A stretch of DNA of 64,000 nt, taken from contig JAUZTG010000024.1 of NCBI GenBank assembly GCA_030734395.1, positions 62,001 to 126,000 of the forward strand, written 5' to 3'. This DNA comes from Sarocladium kiliense. Taxonomy: Eukaryota > Ascomycota > Sordariomycetes > Hypocreales > Sarocladiaceae. The translations under genes and the position numbers were made by a program. The notes beneath the pieces are model-generated. The model was not told the origin of the DNA and ran no database searches. It saw only the letters and a program-made list of their open reading frames with translations. Within the stretch, counting starts at the first letter, position 1. The number at the start of each line of letters is the position of its first letter. Of this stretch, positions 47,734 through 59,495 are shown piece by piece.

Positions 47734-50700
47734 CGAAAAATTCATGGACGAGTCCACCAGCAGACCGGCAACGGGGAGAAACTTCCTGGGTCTCGAAAAG
47801 GGGGACAGAGAGGTTTAACGAGTCGCGGGAGGGCTCGGTCAGGTATATCATGCGATCCCAGCCATCATGACGACCACGATGAACCCATCCCATTCGAACA
47901 GCAGAAAGATGCAGGGCCGGCACATTCTGCCACCAAACGAGTTTCTCATTGCCGTCTTAGTTCTCCCCCGCCGAGTATACGGTACCTGAATCACAGGGCT
48001 CTGCGACACGAAGTTGGGAGGTCCATACTACCTTCCTACAGGGGTGGCTCAGATACGGGTTTCGCAATCCGCAGCCCTCCTCTATCCTGTCTCTCCCCCA
48101 GCTTGTCTAGCCTCACCGGTATCTGGGAGCCCTTGGCCCCCATTCCCGCGATCAAATGGGGGCCGTAAGGAGAAGGAACGGGGCGACGCTGGGACGACTG
48201 GGGGTGGGAGGGGTGGAACTGGGCTAGGGTCCAAGCTGTGATGTTTGAGGAGAGGCAGGGGCCGGCCATTAAGGTCCTTGCTCATGACTCCTGACTCGGC
48301 CGATGCTGGTAATACTGTTGAGCGAGTGAGAGATGGGAGAGACAGGATACAGGGCTCGACAAGCGAGATTGTGAGATAGGTCTGGTAGGATGGAGAAAGG
48401 AGAGCGTTGTGGCTTGAGAGTTGCACAAGAGGGCGTCTAAGACTGATGGGAGTTATGCAAGGTGCCTGTGCCTGGATGCAGTGTGACCCTCTTGCACAAC
48501 TAACGAGAGACAGAGCGCAGTTCACGCATACAGCATACACGCTGGATCACAACCTTCCAAGGCCTGGTTGGTGATCTACGATGCCCTCATCCCGAAATCT
48601 GCACAAACGCGGAAACAAAGATTCTCGGGAACGCGGCTGATGGCAAAGGTCCCATTTTGACAGGCATTCATTCTAAGCTTCTTTTCCATTTGAGCCACCA
48701 CGTTCGGAAGCAAGCGAACAAGAGTAAACCCAAAGAGAAAGAATCGTACGATTCTCGCAGGTGGTGTGTGAGTGAATGGTGTGCAGGAACAAGTGGTGGT
48801 GCCATTGTGCAGGAACATGGAGAGAGGGAACAGCAGATGGATGGTGTAAGTCAGCGAGCATAGAGAGCGATGGGACCAGAAGTGGGAGCATCCATCGTAT
48901 GGTACATCTGGTCTTGTCGGTGGAATCAGCAGCATTCTGGTGAGAATTTGCATTGCAGGGGTGGATGCTACCTTGGAACAGTTGCGGTTCCAGCCACGAC
49001 GATCGGACACACTGTCCCAACGTGCGCAGCAAGGTGGAGCTGCCAATTGGATCCCAGGCTTGTCACAGGGGGCAGAAGACCATATGTAGGACTGTTGGAC
49101 GGACTGGTGTGAGCGCCCAGGGGTCCGGGCGGCTAGATGGGGTAGCGTAGAGGTGGTACCTGAGCTTCGGGGCCGACCCACGGGGCACGTTGTGGTGTCT
49201 AGAGGGGTTAGGTGGTGTTAGCGCATCGCGAATGCCAGTGATGGCGAGTCTGTAAGCGCCGGGAGCGGGATGTGACGGGAGATGCATGGCCAAGCTTGTA
49301 AGTGGTGATGGGATGCAGGAACGGCACTTGACGAAGAAGAAACAAGTTGCGTGATATAAGAAGAGGAGATCTTTTCTTGGATTCGAATTCCAGTTTGAAT
49401 TTCAATAGTGTGTAATGGCGATAAGAGGTGCCTGAGCTGCGACCTTTCAAAAAGATGCGCTGTAAAGTTACCCAATGATTCGGAATTTCGCCACTAATCA
49501 CTACCGGTCACCGCTTTCTTGTGTCCATGTCCGAGGTGACGGTGACTCTGTTAACTTATCTGGCGAATTTCGCCTTTTCGGAGATCGGTGGATAGACCCG
49601 CCTAGCTCATCGCTCAGCACCCTGGAACTATCAAAACTGAAGAAGATACTGCTGTATATAAGCGAGCTCGAAAAGCACTTAAGAAATCGTATGTCTGCTA
49701 TTATTGAAGTGTGCTGGGGTGCGCTGGTTCTAGAAAGGATGCTGCGCTTGTATAATTTGATACCTCTCGACCTCTGAGGGACATATAACGGAGTTCGACT
49801 ACTGTATACCCTGGGTGAAGAGACAGCTTGTTGATGCACCCAAGGAAGTTACCGTTTGTGGCAGATGGGAAAAGGTTTTACGGGTTGTGAGTTTTGTTAG
49901 TTAACCTCAAAGAATGATCTATAGGCGCGGAACGGCTTCAACACAGCATCAAGACATGATGCCTTCAGTAGCTGGAAAGCTGGCCCACGTCCAGATCAAT
50001 CTTTGTCTCCACCAAGCTACACATATACCAGGTTCATATGGTATACTAAGCGGTTGGGAGCGGAAGCCTGGTCACACTTCCAAGCAGCTGCAGTCCAAGA
50101 GGTTCTATCAGTTACAGACCATAAGCTTGTCAAAGTTTCAAGGAGGCTTCAGGCGTCTATCGGAACACAAGCGCGTCTTCTCAACAATTTCCTACACCTC
50201 GTAATGAGGATTCCACTGAGAACAAACAAAACGTCACAGCTCTGTTACTCGTGGATTTTGACACAAATTTTCTACTTCAGGAAATCATATACTGACACAT
50301 ACAGAGCTCTCATCTACTCCCAGCGTTTTGGGATCAGGACTTAAGAAGTAGGCCAACTTATCTCGCTTCTGTTCTTGTCAACGCAGGCGTAAGTCAAGCC
50401 CGAGCGTGCTTTATTCTTTGGCCTGCTAGCGCAGGAACATCACTAGCTCTCCCACATACCTGAGTACACTGAATAAGGTCAAATCATAGCTGACTGACGT
50501 AATTAGAAACAGTCATAGGACGGGCTTAAGCCAGTTACAAACACCATGCCAGGAGGCCGTGATCTCCCACGATGTTCTAGCTCAACTCGGACAGTCTATC
50601 CTAGCGGATCGAAGTGTCCGTACCCTTCAACGGGGGAAGATTGCTTTAAACTAAATCACAGGATGTCTCGTGGGATCTGGCTCGGGTAGGCACCCCAAAG

Positions 50701-50846
50701 CTATCAAGGATGTGGAAACCCTTGAACAACCACCCCCATTTTGACGCTTCGAAAATAATCGAAAACCCAGGTGCATATTTTCCACGACCGTGTACCAGCA
50801 TCGCCAGGGAAGGAAAGCAAACCAAGCAAAAAAAGAAGAAAATAGT

Positions 50847-50853
50847 AAAAAAA
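50847..50853 (-). terminator. Pol III terminator of tRNA-Thr
   Basis: A run of seven T on the minus strand begins five bases after the tRNA 3' end. Confidence 0.75.
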
Positions 50854-50858
50854 GAAAC

Positions 50859-50936
50859 TGCCCATAATGTGAATCGAACACATGATCTTGTCATATCGCA
50901 TACGAGTGACACGCCTTACCACTCGGCCATACGGGC
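50859..50936 (-). tRNA. tRNA-Thr (anticodon CGU) with 6-nt intron
   Basis: Read on the minus strand. The 7-bp acceptor pairs GCCCGTA with TATGGGC (one G-T wobble). The D arm has GCC/GGC, the anticodon stem pairs TGTCA with TGACA, and the T arm is ATGTG-TTCGATT-CACAT. The anticodon CGT occupies 50904-50902. The loop is 13 nt; removing TGCGAT after position 37 leaves a normal 7-nt loop, so a 6-nt intron is inferred. The discriminator base is A. Confidence 0.85.
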
Positions 50937-51176
50937 TGCTGATAATTTTTAATTTGTAAAAGTTTATATAGTTTTCCAGCTCGTGTCCAAGAGCGGCAAG
51001 CTGGGCTTTGAGTATCTGAACAATCTGTCCCTCCAGCGGTGTCTGTGATTGAGATATCCGAACCTGGGCCGTGGAATTTCACGATGCTAGAAAGCCAGGG
51101 GCTTATGATTCCATATTAGAAGCGCCTCAATCAGACCCACTACGGAGCCCGCAAACGGGCTCGTAACTTGGACACA

Positions 51177-51248
51177 TCTTCCGTAGTATAGTGGTCAGTA
51201 TGCAAGCTTGTCACGCTTGAGACCCGGGTTCAATTCCCGGCGGGAGAG
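51177..51248 (+). tRNA. tRNA-Asp (anticodon GUC)
   Basis: 72 nt without intron. The acceptor TCTTCCG pairs with CGGGAGA (one wobble). The D region GTATAGTGGTCAGTAT is typical of tRNA-Asp. The anticodon stem is CAAGC/GCTTG with loop TTGTCAC (anticodon at 51210-51212), and the T arm is CCGGG-TTCAATT-CCCGG. The discriminator base is G, the Asp identity base. Confidence 0.96.
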
Positions 51249-52622
51249 CATTCTTTTTTGTCTTTTTTGTCGACGTGAGTCTGGCCACTGCTTTGAGAAA
51301 CTGATATAAAGTGTTTGCACAAAGTAAACTCTCGAGGTTGGTAGTTGTGTGTGCAGCGTTATCAGCCCGGCTGGCTGTTGGGTCAGCGTACATGGACCAT
51401 CAGGTCGCTGTTGCTGCCACAGGCCAAGGTTTCACAGATCCCAATGCTACTCGGCCCGCCGTTCAGGTATTTGGGTCACCAGGGGCATTGATACGCTCAC
51501 ATTGCACTGCACGTAAACCACAGTAGCATCTCGTGACGTTCACTCCCGAACAATCCCAACCACTCATCGTCATCCAAACTTCCAACCTCTTACAAGCTAT
51601 CTTATGCAAACAACGGTATAAAATCGTCATCGCCGTCAAGCCTCAGTCAGCCACACTTCACACAGTCCACAAGCAAAAGCCTATTTAATCATCAACGCAC
51701 GCCCTCTGAGGAGGGTCAGGCTTGCGCTCCGCCCCTCCGCCAGGACCTGACGCCAAACTCGTCGCAGATCCACGGGTCAAACGAACAAGGCATTGCACCA
51801 CCCAGAAAATTGGATATCAGCGCTGATGTAATTGCGCATCAGCACAGGGAGGTGAAAGAGAATGTCTCCGTTCGTAAGTCTTCGTTCCTTCTTCTGGTCT
51901 CTGTTTGGGTATGCGGTAAGGATGGATTCGGCATTTGAAGCAAGGCCTGTCTCTCGGCTGCTGTTATGCCGTGTTTGTCCTACTTCTACGAAAGACTGTT
52001 GGCCTATCGAACTTTTGAACTTTGCCCTTTTGCTTCCCCCTAAGTTCGAAGCCATGAGGGACCCATTGTGCCACTCAATCACTTTCCTGACATTACAAGT
52101 TATCGGCATCGCGCTCACATGCCGGCATATACATCATCCAGGGGCATGCCTGACCGAGATGCCCCTCCACTAACATCGGTCCCGCCCCCAAACCAGCCCC
52201 TGCACGTCGTTGTCTCAGGCCGGCATACGACAACCCCGGTCAAAGGTTAAGCCTCACAGCCTTGCACAGATTACCTACTGTACACCGTGAGTAGTGTACT
52301 CGTACTCGGTCGGTAGTAGGAAAGGGGCAAGGGAACATGTTTCTCTTCTTTAATCCGAGGGTTGGGATCAAGCCTTGTCTCAAATGTTTACCTGCAGCGT
52401 GGATCAATATCCGCGTGTCACTGGTTGTAGTATCCGGTCTTGGAAGTGATTCATCTCCGACATCAGAAGCCTGGTCTCTTCGAAGCTCACGAGCTGAAGT
52501 CTGATATGGAAAGGACAGCCGCGGTGTGTCTGTCATTGACCGTTGACACTATCGTGGTTTGCGATGAAACGGTTTCCCTGGATGTTTGAGGTCCATCTGG
52601 TTGAGTTCACGACCAGTGATTT
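51249..52622. other. Intergenic, no gene seen beyond the tRNA terminator
   Basis: 1.4 kb. It contains a GC-rich imperfect palindromic patch at about 51710-51760 and otherwise no repeat, tRNA or supported coding frame. Confidence 0.45.
51254..51268 (+). terminator. Pol III terminator of tRNA-Asp
   Basis: Two runs of six T at 51254-51259 and 51263-51268, starting six bases after the tRNA. Confidence 0.8.
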
Positions 52623-53895
52623 CTACAGCATTCCCTTCCGGACCTCATCCTTGCGCTCCTCCCACAAGGTCTTCCCTGTGCACGAACATACCGTCTTGTC
52701 GTTGTCCCACATTCCCGCACTCCTGGCGATGACTCCCACCACGGTATTCTCATCGTTCTGAAGAGTCTTGCCAGACTCCTCGCCCTGCTTCGTCAAAACC
52801 ATAGCATGGCCTATCGTCTCCCAAATCTCAAATCCGTGATCCGTAAAAGCTGATCCCCGCCCATCCTCCCCAACCTCTACGGTCCCCAGATCTCCTCTGG
52901 AAGTCGCCCATACCGGGCCTGTAGAGCCGGCACCATCCTTGAGATCACCGTACTCACGTATCGTTGCATGGTACGTGCCCGGTTCAACTCCACGGATCGT
53001 AAGATCAACGAGTGTCCGTTGAGGGCTGACCTGGACCATACGTGCAAGACCACGCACCTCACGTTCTGTCCCCTCATCTCCCGGCGGTGCCTTATCGTCT
53101 GTGAATGTCTCCAGGATGCTCACTGCGGCGCCTGTTGAAGTGGATCAGTGACTTGTTATCTCTTCCTTGGGAGTTGCCCGTGCGCCAAGCTGCGACCGGA
53201 ACTCAACGGCCTCGAAAGCTAAAATACACTAAGAAGAAAGAGGTGGAAACTAAGAACGTACTGTCTGATGCGCCTGATCCGCGCAAAATGGCGTCCCGCC
53301 CAGTAGCCTGGATGGCCTCAACGATGGACGATGGCGCAGCTGTAACATACCCATGTCAGCTGAATATGCCCGACAATGCTCGGCAGCAAACAAAAGAAAC
53401 GTCTGGAGTCAAGGGTGGGCTGACGCACCAGAGCCTTCGATCGATATGAGCTGGTCCTTCAGGTTGCCTTCGACCTTGTGGACGCCCTTGAGCTTGTAGA
53501 GCGAGTCTGAAACATCCTTGATACAGCCGTCACATGACAGAGGGACGGCAAACTGGGTCTATCTCGTTGTGGATTAGTTAAGAACAGGAGATTCGAGTCA
53601 TGCAGAAGGAATTCCAGCTTTTGATTCTTCGCGAATAGAGAGTATTGAAAATTCAAGTGTTTTCGGTGGTGAGGCTCATACCTGGAATGAGTGGGCGGCC
53701 GTCATGGTGCCTTTGACATCATGTTAGCCACTGTAGGAGGTGCGAGGGGCAATGCTAAAGCGGCATACCGGTACCGGATGCTAGAGAGTCGGAAGCAGTA
53801 AAAGATCTCCCCTTCGCGAATGTGTAGGTAGACCAGGCGCTGGCAATTCCGACTGATGAAGCGATGACCTTTGAAGTTGTAGACCGTAGGAACAT
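52623..53895 (-). CDS. CCS1: Copper chaperone for superoxide dismutase Ccs1
   Basis: Five exons (53895-53769, 53710-53682, 53558-53429, 53339-53262, 53131-52623) encode 290 residues. Residues 1-45 form an Arg/Ser-rich, hydrophobic extension like a mitochondrial targeting sequence. Domain I is Atx1-like, with the copper site LSCDGC (Cys61, Cys64). Domain II resembles Cu/Zn SOD (VDLTIRGVEPGTYHATIREY, HGFEIWETIGHAMVL) but its catalytic metal ligands are not all kept, as normal for Ccs. Domain III holds the C-terminal CxC motif (VCSCTGKTLWEE). It loads copper and forms the disulfide in Sod1. An internal Met (in GTMTAAHSF) could give a cytosolic form. It is divergent from MRPL23. Confidence 0.94.
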
Positions 53896-54193
53896 GATCT
53901 GAGTGAATTTGGTTCTTGATTTGAAATCCGATGCCACTTCTTCGGGTCTCCGAGGCTGGCCATCCGATCCGACAAATTACCTACCCTATACCACGGCGCA
54001 CCGACCCCCCCTGTCAGGTGATTGAGAATGCTGACTCAGCGGCGCAGGGGTCCTCGAAACTTTCGAGCTGAGCATTTCGAGCATCTCGACGAACGACCAT
54101 CGCGACGACACGTGCTGCGCCGGCACCTCGCAAAGACACGGCAGCATCTTTCGAGACAGCTGTGAAAGGATTGCTCCTCCTACGGCCCGCACA
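53896..54193. promoter_or_regulatory. Bidirectional promoter, CCS1 / MRPL23
   Basis: Only 298 bp separate the two start codons, so both promoters and leaders must share this stretch. Confidence 0.6.
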
Positions 54194-54812
54194 ATGTCCC
54201 AAACACTGGGCCTGGTACGTTCATGTTTCCCCAACAGCGCGGTGTAATTTCATCGACAGATCGTTTTGCTAACCTGTCTCCTTCCCCCAGACACGGCTCG
54301 CCTACACTCGAGTATGGCATGGAGTCTCCGCAACAGCTCATCATGCAACTCTCTCTACACAACCGGGCGTCACACCCCCCACCCTCGGCCGCCTTGCCTC
54401 TCGTATCGCCGTCCTCCTCATGGGCAAGCACAAGCCCACCTTCGACCCATCCACCGACTGCGGCGACTACGTGGTCGTGACCAATTGTGCAGCTTTGCAT
54501 GTCACAGGCCGAAAGAAGTGGCAAAAGACATACTACAGACACTCGACGAGACCAGGTTCCCTTAAGGCACTGACGATGGATGCGCTGATGGAGAAGCACG
54601 GCGGCGCTGAGGTGCTGAGGAAAGCAGTCAGGGGCATGCTTCCGAAGAACAGACTCAGAGATAAGAGGCTCGCAAGGCTGAAGGCTTTTGAGGGAGATGC
54701 GCATCCTTACAAGGAGAACATCCTCAGGTTTGGGGGTGAGGTTGTAGGCAAGGAGGGAGAGTGGGAGAAGGTGATTGAGCAGATCCGCCTGCACGATCGG
54801 GAAAGGTTATAG
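54194..54812 (+). CDS. MRPL23: Mitochondrial ribosomal protein uL13m (MRPL23)
   Basis: Two exons (54194-54214, 54291-54812) encode 180 residues. The first exon holds only seven codons and is followed by a 76-nt intron with a GCTAAC branch site. The uL13 core is clear: LLMGKHKPTFDPSTDCGDYV, NCAALHVTGRKKWQKTYYRH, VRGMLPKNRLRDKRLARLK. It is a large-subunit protein of the mitochondrial ribosome. The protein ends shortly after EKVIEQIRLHDRERL. It is divergent from CCS1 and convergent with the uricase gene, with 248 bp between stops. Confidence 0.95.
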
Positions 54813-55060
54813 GGCATTTGAGGGCACGCGAAAGAAACGAGGAGAATTAGCGTCATTGTACAAAGTGTAACATTATCCTATGTCATGAAGTTGAACAATG
54901 GATCAGCAAAGCATGGACCGTCACATAATTAGGCGGAGAGCTCTGAAGAAAAGATGTTGTTTATTGGATCGTCATTCAATACGTGTCTTGCTGTTCTAAC
55001 ATGAAGCTATGCCAAATACCCAAACTCCGTGCCCAGTAATGGCAATTGGTCAAGAAAAGT

Positions 55061-56022
55061 CTACGATCGAGAAACCTCGCACTTAATAAGGCCGTTGGGG
55101 CCAGACTGCGGAACGTACACCTCGGCATCCTTGCCCGTGTTCTTAATGTCGTTGTGCCAGCTCAAATCTACATAACAGTCAGCGAACGCTTCTTTCTGAT
55201 GCGGAAAGTCGAACGGCAAATTAAGGAGGGGGACTCACCGAGTTCGAAGTAGTGCTTGTTCGGAAGCGCGTACGAGACGGCCTGAGTCTCAGGAACAGCG
55301 TCCAGGATCTGCTCGCACATCTTATACATGGTGTTCTGCACGCTCGCGCTCTCATCCTCAGCGAAGAGCTTCAGGGTAATAGCACGGGCAGCCTCCCACG
55401 CGGCATCAAACTTGGGCACAGCCTCCTTGACTGCAGCCAGATCCTTGAAAATCGCCCACCGCCAAGTGGCGTCGACATCAGTCGACAGGATACGGTCCCA
55501 TGTCTCTGCAAGGGTAGTGTATTCGTCGCGAACGAAGCCGTGGAAGGCCGAGCCGGTGCTCTTGAGGACTGTGAGGTTGACAATGGAGCTCTCGATGGAG
55601 AGGCCCTCGTTGCGTCGGTAGGTAGCCTCGACGTTGCGAGTCTCGTTTCCGTCCTTGATGAAGCTGTGCGGATGGGGCTTTCCATCTACATCCAGACGCT
55701 GCCAGCGGTGTGTGATCACCTTGACGTGGGCGGCATGAATATGCGCGTAGCGCTCAACGAAGTGAGCAGCAACAGTAGACGCGAAGAGCTCCGGAGGGGT
55801 GACATCGTGCTGCTTGGCGAGGATGTAGATTGTGTTCTTGATCGAGTCTGTAGCGACAACCACCGAGTTATCGGCGGCGGTGTATGAGGTCTCGATATCG
55901 CCCTCAAGGAGACAGCAGACGGTCATCTCCGTGACAGTCTGAACGGCAGTCGCAGGGTCGCGGTGAACCTTGTAGACGCGGACATTGTCCTTACCGTAGC
56001 GAGCTGCCGAGACGCGAGGCAT
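55061..56022 (-). CDS. uaZ: Urate oxidase (uricase)
   Basis: Two exons (56022-55239, 55167-55061) encode 296 residues, the expected length less a short tail. Family motifs: AARYGKDNVRVYKVHR with Lys11 of the catalytic dyad, ATDSIKNTIY with Thr58, AHVKVITHRWQR, STGSAFHGFVRDEYTTL, TWRWAIF, and LSWHND with the active-site His. It oxidises urate to 5-hydroxyisourate in purine breakdown, normally in peroxisomes. The C-terminus is IKCEVSRS and ends there; the SKL-type tripeptide usually found after this point is missing. Two HGATAR sites upstream suit nitrogen control by an AreA factor. Identity is secure. Confidence 0.96.
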
Positions 56023-56872
56023 GGCAACTGTTTCTGGCGATAGACTCGTTTTGAGAGCGAATGGGAGATAGAGCTAACGGAGCTTGGTTCCTCGGTTGAA
56101 GCAGAACTGATGGTCTGGTGTATGATGTAAGTGGTGGGGTTGCGTAGCTTCAGCAGAGGTGACAGCGCGCGATCACGGCAGTGAGTGACAGAGCAATCCA
56201 AGCGAAAGATGCGAATAGTGGTAGAAGATGGCAATTGGCAGCAAAACTCGAGATCACAAGCGCATTTCGGCGGACGCAACGCAGCTATATACGCGTCTGG
56301 AGCTCACCCGAGCTTGCCCCTCTACCTCAAGATAAGCGCCCCTCCTCGAACCACCCAAAGCTGAACTGCTTGCCTCCCGTGCCCACCGTCCGTCGGCCTC
56401 CGGTCGTGCTCCAAACCGCAGTGTCTATTTCCAGGCACAGTGGGATCAGCTACTGCTACGCCCACCGGTAGGCAGGGGAGGGGGGAATGACCACCCTGTG
56501 AGCTGCGGGCGGCCAGCTGCATGCCTAGCGCTGTTCGGAGCCCGCCGACGCCCAGCTATTCCCACGCGGAGATCCGTTGATCGGGGCCAACCGCTACTGC
56601 CGGCTTTGGGGATGTCGATGGGGATGGGCCCGTGGGTTTTGGCCGGTGGGGATGGTACGATGGTGTTCGTAAGAGATTGAATTGGGCATGGCAGCGATTG
56701 GCTTGTAGAAGGGTTACAATCTCGCGATCTGTCAATGTGCAAGATAATCGTGTCATGCCATTCAGTGGTACACCTGTGTACGGTTTCGCACCTCTCATAT
56801 CATGGCTAATGGATATCAGACACAGTACGAGAAATGTAGAGACTATTATACATATTGTTACACACGCATCCC
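56023..56872. other. Uricase promoter and GluRS 3' region
   Basis: 850 bp between tandem minus-strand genes; no other gene seen. A TATATA-like element sits near 56285. Confidence 0.55.
56066..56071 (+). promoter_or_regulatory. GATA-factor site AGATAG in uricase leader/promoter
   Basis: Matches HGATAR. A second match, AGATAA, lies at 56330-56335. In Aspergillus uaZ is controlled by AreA through such sites; use here is inferred. Confidence 0.35.
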
Positions 56873-59039
56873 CTATTCCGTCCCCTGGACCAAACGCAAC
56901 ACTGACCGCGTTCGTTTGAGCCAGTCAGCCCTACTGATTGCCAGGAACAACGTCGATGCTGGCGGCGATGGCAGGTCGTGCACACCCGTCGCGACGAGAC
57001 GCAAGATCGAATACACTGATGCCATCTCTCCCTTGTCTTCGCGCTTCAATTTGCCCATCCAGCTCTGAGGTGGGCAAGCCTCATCCTGTAGGCATCTCTC
57101 CAGCTCTGTAAGTACTTCGATGGCAGTTGAAGCCTGGTGTTCGTCTTTCCAACGTTGGAGGCTATGCTTATACAACTTTTCCGGGACCTGCCATATGAAA
57201 TAAGGATACAGTCCCAGCAGCTCGCTCGGGTCGAGGGATTGGATCTGACGGAGTGAGAGAAGGTGATATAATGAAGCTGCAGCATCGCCCAACTTGTTGT
57301 CGACATCAAGTCCTCCGAGAGGGATCAAGAGCTCTTTGGGCTCATCCCATAGTGGGTGCGGCCATTCGACATCTCCAGCAGTGTTGCTTTCTTGTAGCTC
57401 TGAGGCTTTGCACAGCAGTGGTCGACAGAGGTCCTCCAGTATGTCGACCTCATAAGGTCGAAGCTTATCGCTATTCTCTGAGGAAATATGCTTTTCAGCC
57501 AGGGTCCTCGCATACGCGAGCTGATGAGACTGGAGCTGCTCATGGGTTACGCGGATAGGAACCCGCTTGAGGCTGTTGTATTGCATCTGCACCATCAAAG
57601 AGTCAGGGAACCAAACAATTTCCTCGGGATCGGCGCGTACTTACCAATTGTGACAATCCTTTGATGTCTCGAGGGTGATGAGCCATGATCTTGTTATGCT
57701 GAGTGCCGCCTCCTAGAGAGATAAGCCAAGTCACCAGCGGCATGGGTGCAATGCCTGCTTCGCGCAGGTCTGATATTCCACGAGCATTTTGACGCTTACT
57801 GAGCTTCGACCCGTCCGGGTTGACCAGCAAAGCCAGATGTGAGAACGTGGGCGGTTGCCATCCAAATGCGTTGTACAGAGCGATGTGCTTGGGCGTAGAA
57901 ACCAGCCATTCCTGTTGCCTGTTAATTGTCTGCGGTTGATCCACTTGTGAGAGAGACTGACCTCGCCACGAATGACATGAGTGATCTTCATCAGATGGTC
58001 ATCAATGACATTTGCCAAATGATATGTGGGATAGCCATCTGTTTTGAGGATGACGAAGTCTTCCTCGTCCTCGCCCTTTTGGAATAGGCCGAAGATCGTA
58101 TCACGGAACTTGGGCCGACCAAATGAATCACCCTTGAACCGTAGGAGATGGGATTCACCAGCAGCAGCTCGCGTGTCCGACTCCTCAGGTGAGATAGATC
58201 TGCAGGTCTTGGGGTACGCGGTTGACTGTCCAGCTTCATGGAGGCTCATCTTCTGGGTATCGAGTTGCTCCTGAGAGCAAAAGCATCGGTATGCATGGCC
58301 CTGGTCAAGGAGCTTTTGCGCATGCTCCTTGTAAATACCCAGTCTCTCGGACTATAGACTCAACAGTTAGGGGCGATTCATTGATACTACAGGAGCTGCT
58401 CACCTGCCGATACGGACCATGAGGACCACCACAATCGGGACCCTCGTCCCATTTCAAACCTGCCCATTTAAGGTCCGCGACCAAACGCTTCTCAGCATCC
58501 TCAACGAAGCGCGACCTATCAGTGTCCTCAAGTCGCAAGATGAATGAGCCGCCAGTCGAGGCAAGTGCTGCAATGTTGTTCAAAGCGGCAGTTCGCAGAG
58601 AGCCGAGGTGCATGTATCCCGTTGGCGACGGCGCAAATCGCGCTCGGATAGGAGATGAAGAGTCCTGTCCAAAGATTGTGACTGATTTGGAGCCCTTTTT
58701 GGCCTTCGTTGTGTCATGCTGCTTCTTCAGCCTCTTCTTGTCCAGAAGGCGGAGTCCTGATGGCCGAGCTGGTGCCACAGAATCACTTGACCCATGTCTC
58801 CCTGAGATATCGCTTGCTTCGGATGAGTGCCATCTCAAATGCTGAAGTTGATTCCTTGGTTGTGATTTGGACCTGTCTGTCACGTCGAAAGAAGTTCCAG
58901 GGCTCAGAGCGCGGCCAGATGAGCTGGAGCTGAGGCGAAAGGGGACGGTATATCTAGTTGTCGAGTTGCAACATTTGACAGCGCTGGCGAGCCTGCTCGA
59001 CCCTGGCCCATGCCCAGCTGAGCATCTCATAGCCATCAT
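56873..59039 (-). CDS. MSE1: Mitochondrial glutamyl-tRNA synthetase
   Basis: Four exons (59039-58404, 58351-57962, 57911-57645, 57586-56873) encode 668 residues. Residues 1-125 are Ser/Arg-rich, serving as a mitochondrial presequence and spacer. The class I catalytic domain starts with RARFAPSPTGYMHLGSLRTA (HIGH-like HLGS), then FILRLEDTDRSRF, YRCFCSQEQL, DGYPTYHLANVIDDHLM, THVIRGEEWL and SKLSKR (KMSKS-like). The C-terminal helical anticodon-binding part is from about residue 430. It charges mitochondrial tRNA-Glu, and probably tRNA-Gln before amidation. Three Met codons are clustered at the start (59039, 59036, 59030). It is divergent from the J-protein gene. Confidence 0.95.
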
Positions 59040-59495
59040 AAAATCAGGGTTCTCCTTCCTTCCATAACGGACCGTCTTTCGTCAGTATGCTGCTTTGTTC
59101 AGATGAACCAATGTCTAAAGAAAATCGAGGCGCGTCCAGTACACAGCGCGCGCCACACCTGTGGCGCTGTCTCAGGGTCCCTATCGATAGCACAGGGCTG
59201 CAGGCTGAGCAGGAAGGCAGCAAAGGAACCCGTCAGCTCAGACTCTTATCGTCAAAAAGTCGATATCCTATTTCGTCTTCCGGCGAGATCTCGAAGAGTA
59301 TTTCAATCAATCGGACTTTTGAGCCTGCATTAGCCGCCGTTGGCCTTGCCACTACTACTGGACCTGGCGCAACCGCCGTCACCCCGCGCTCCGCCAACGC
59401 CAAAGCCTAGAGATTTACTAAGATTTTTTTTGGGTGAAGACGATTCGTCCTCCTCCAACGCCTTTCCCACATTCACCGACTGCCATTCAGCCATC
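59040..59495. promoter_or_regulatory. Bidirectional promoter, MSE1 / XDJ1-like gene
   Basis: 456 bp between divergent start codons. A poly(T) tract (about 59423-59431) lies 65 bases before the J-protein start. Confidence 0.55.

Larger units (their letters stand above)
46450..50858. other. 4.4 kb gene-poor region upstream of noxR
   Basis: No supported gene. The 400 bases nearest noxR are strongly C/T-rich on the coding strand (C-rich CCACC-type tracts at 46600-46900), fitting a long pyrimidine-rich leader or promoter. Open frames at 48576-49181 and 49475-49777 lack domain features. A 50003-50344 frame reads through farther upstream and might be a decayed exon. Confidence 0.5.

Noticed and set aside
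48576..49181. 201-codon minus-strand frame near the tRNA region
   Set aside because: Irregular composition with scattered Cys/His, no splice partners and no recognisable domain.
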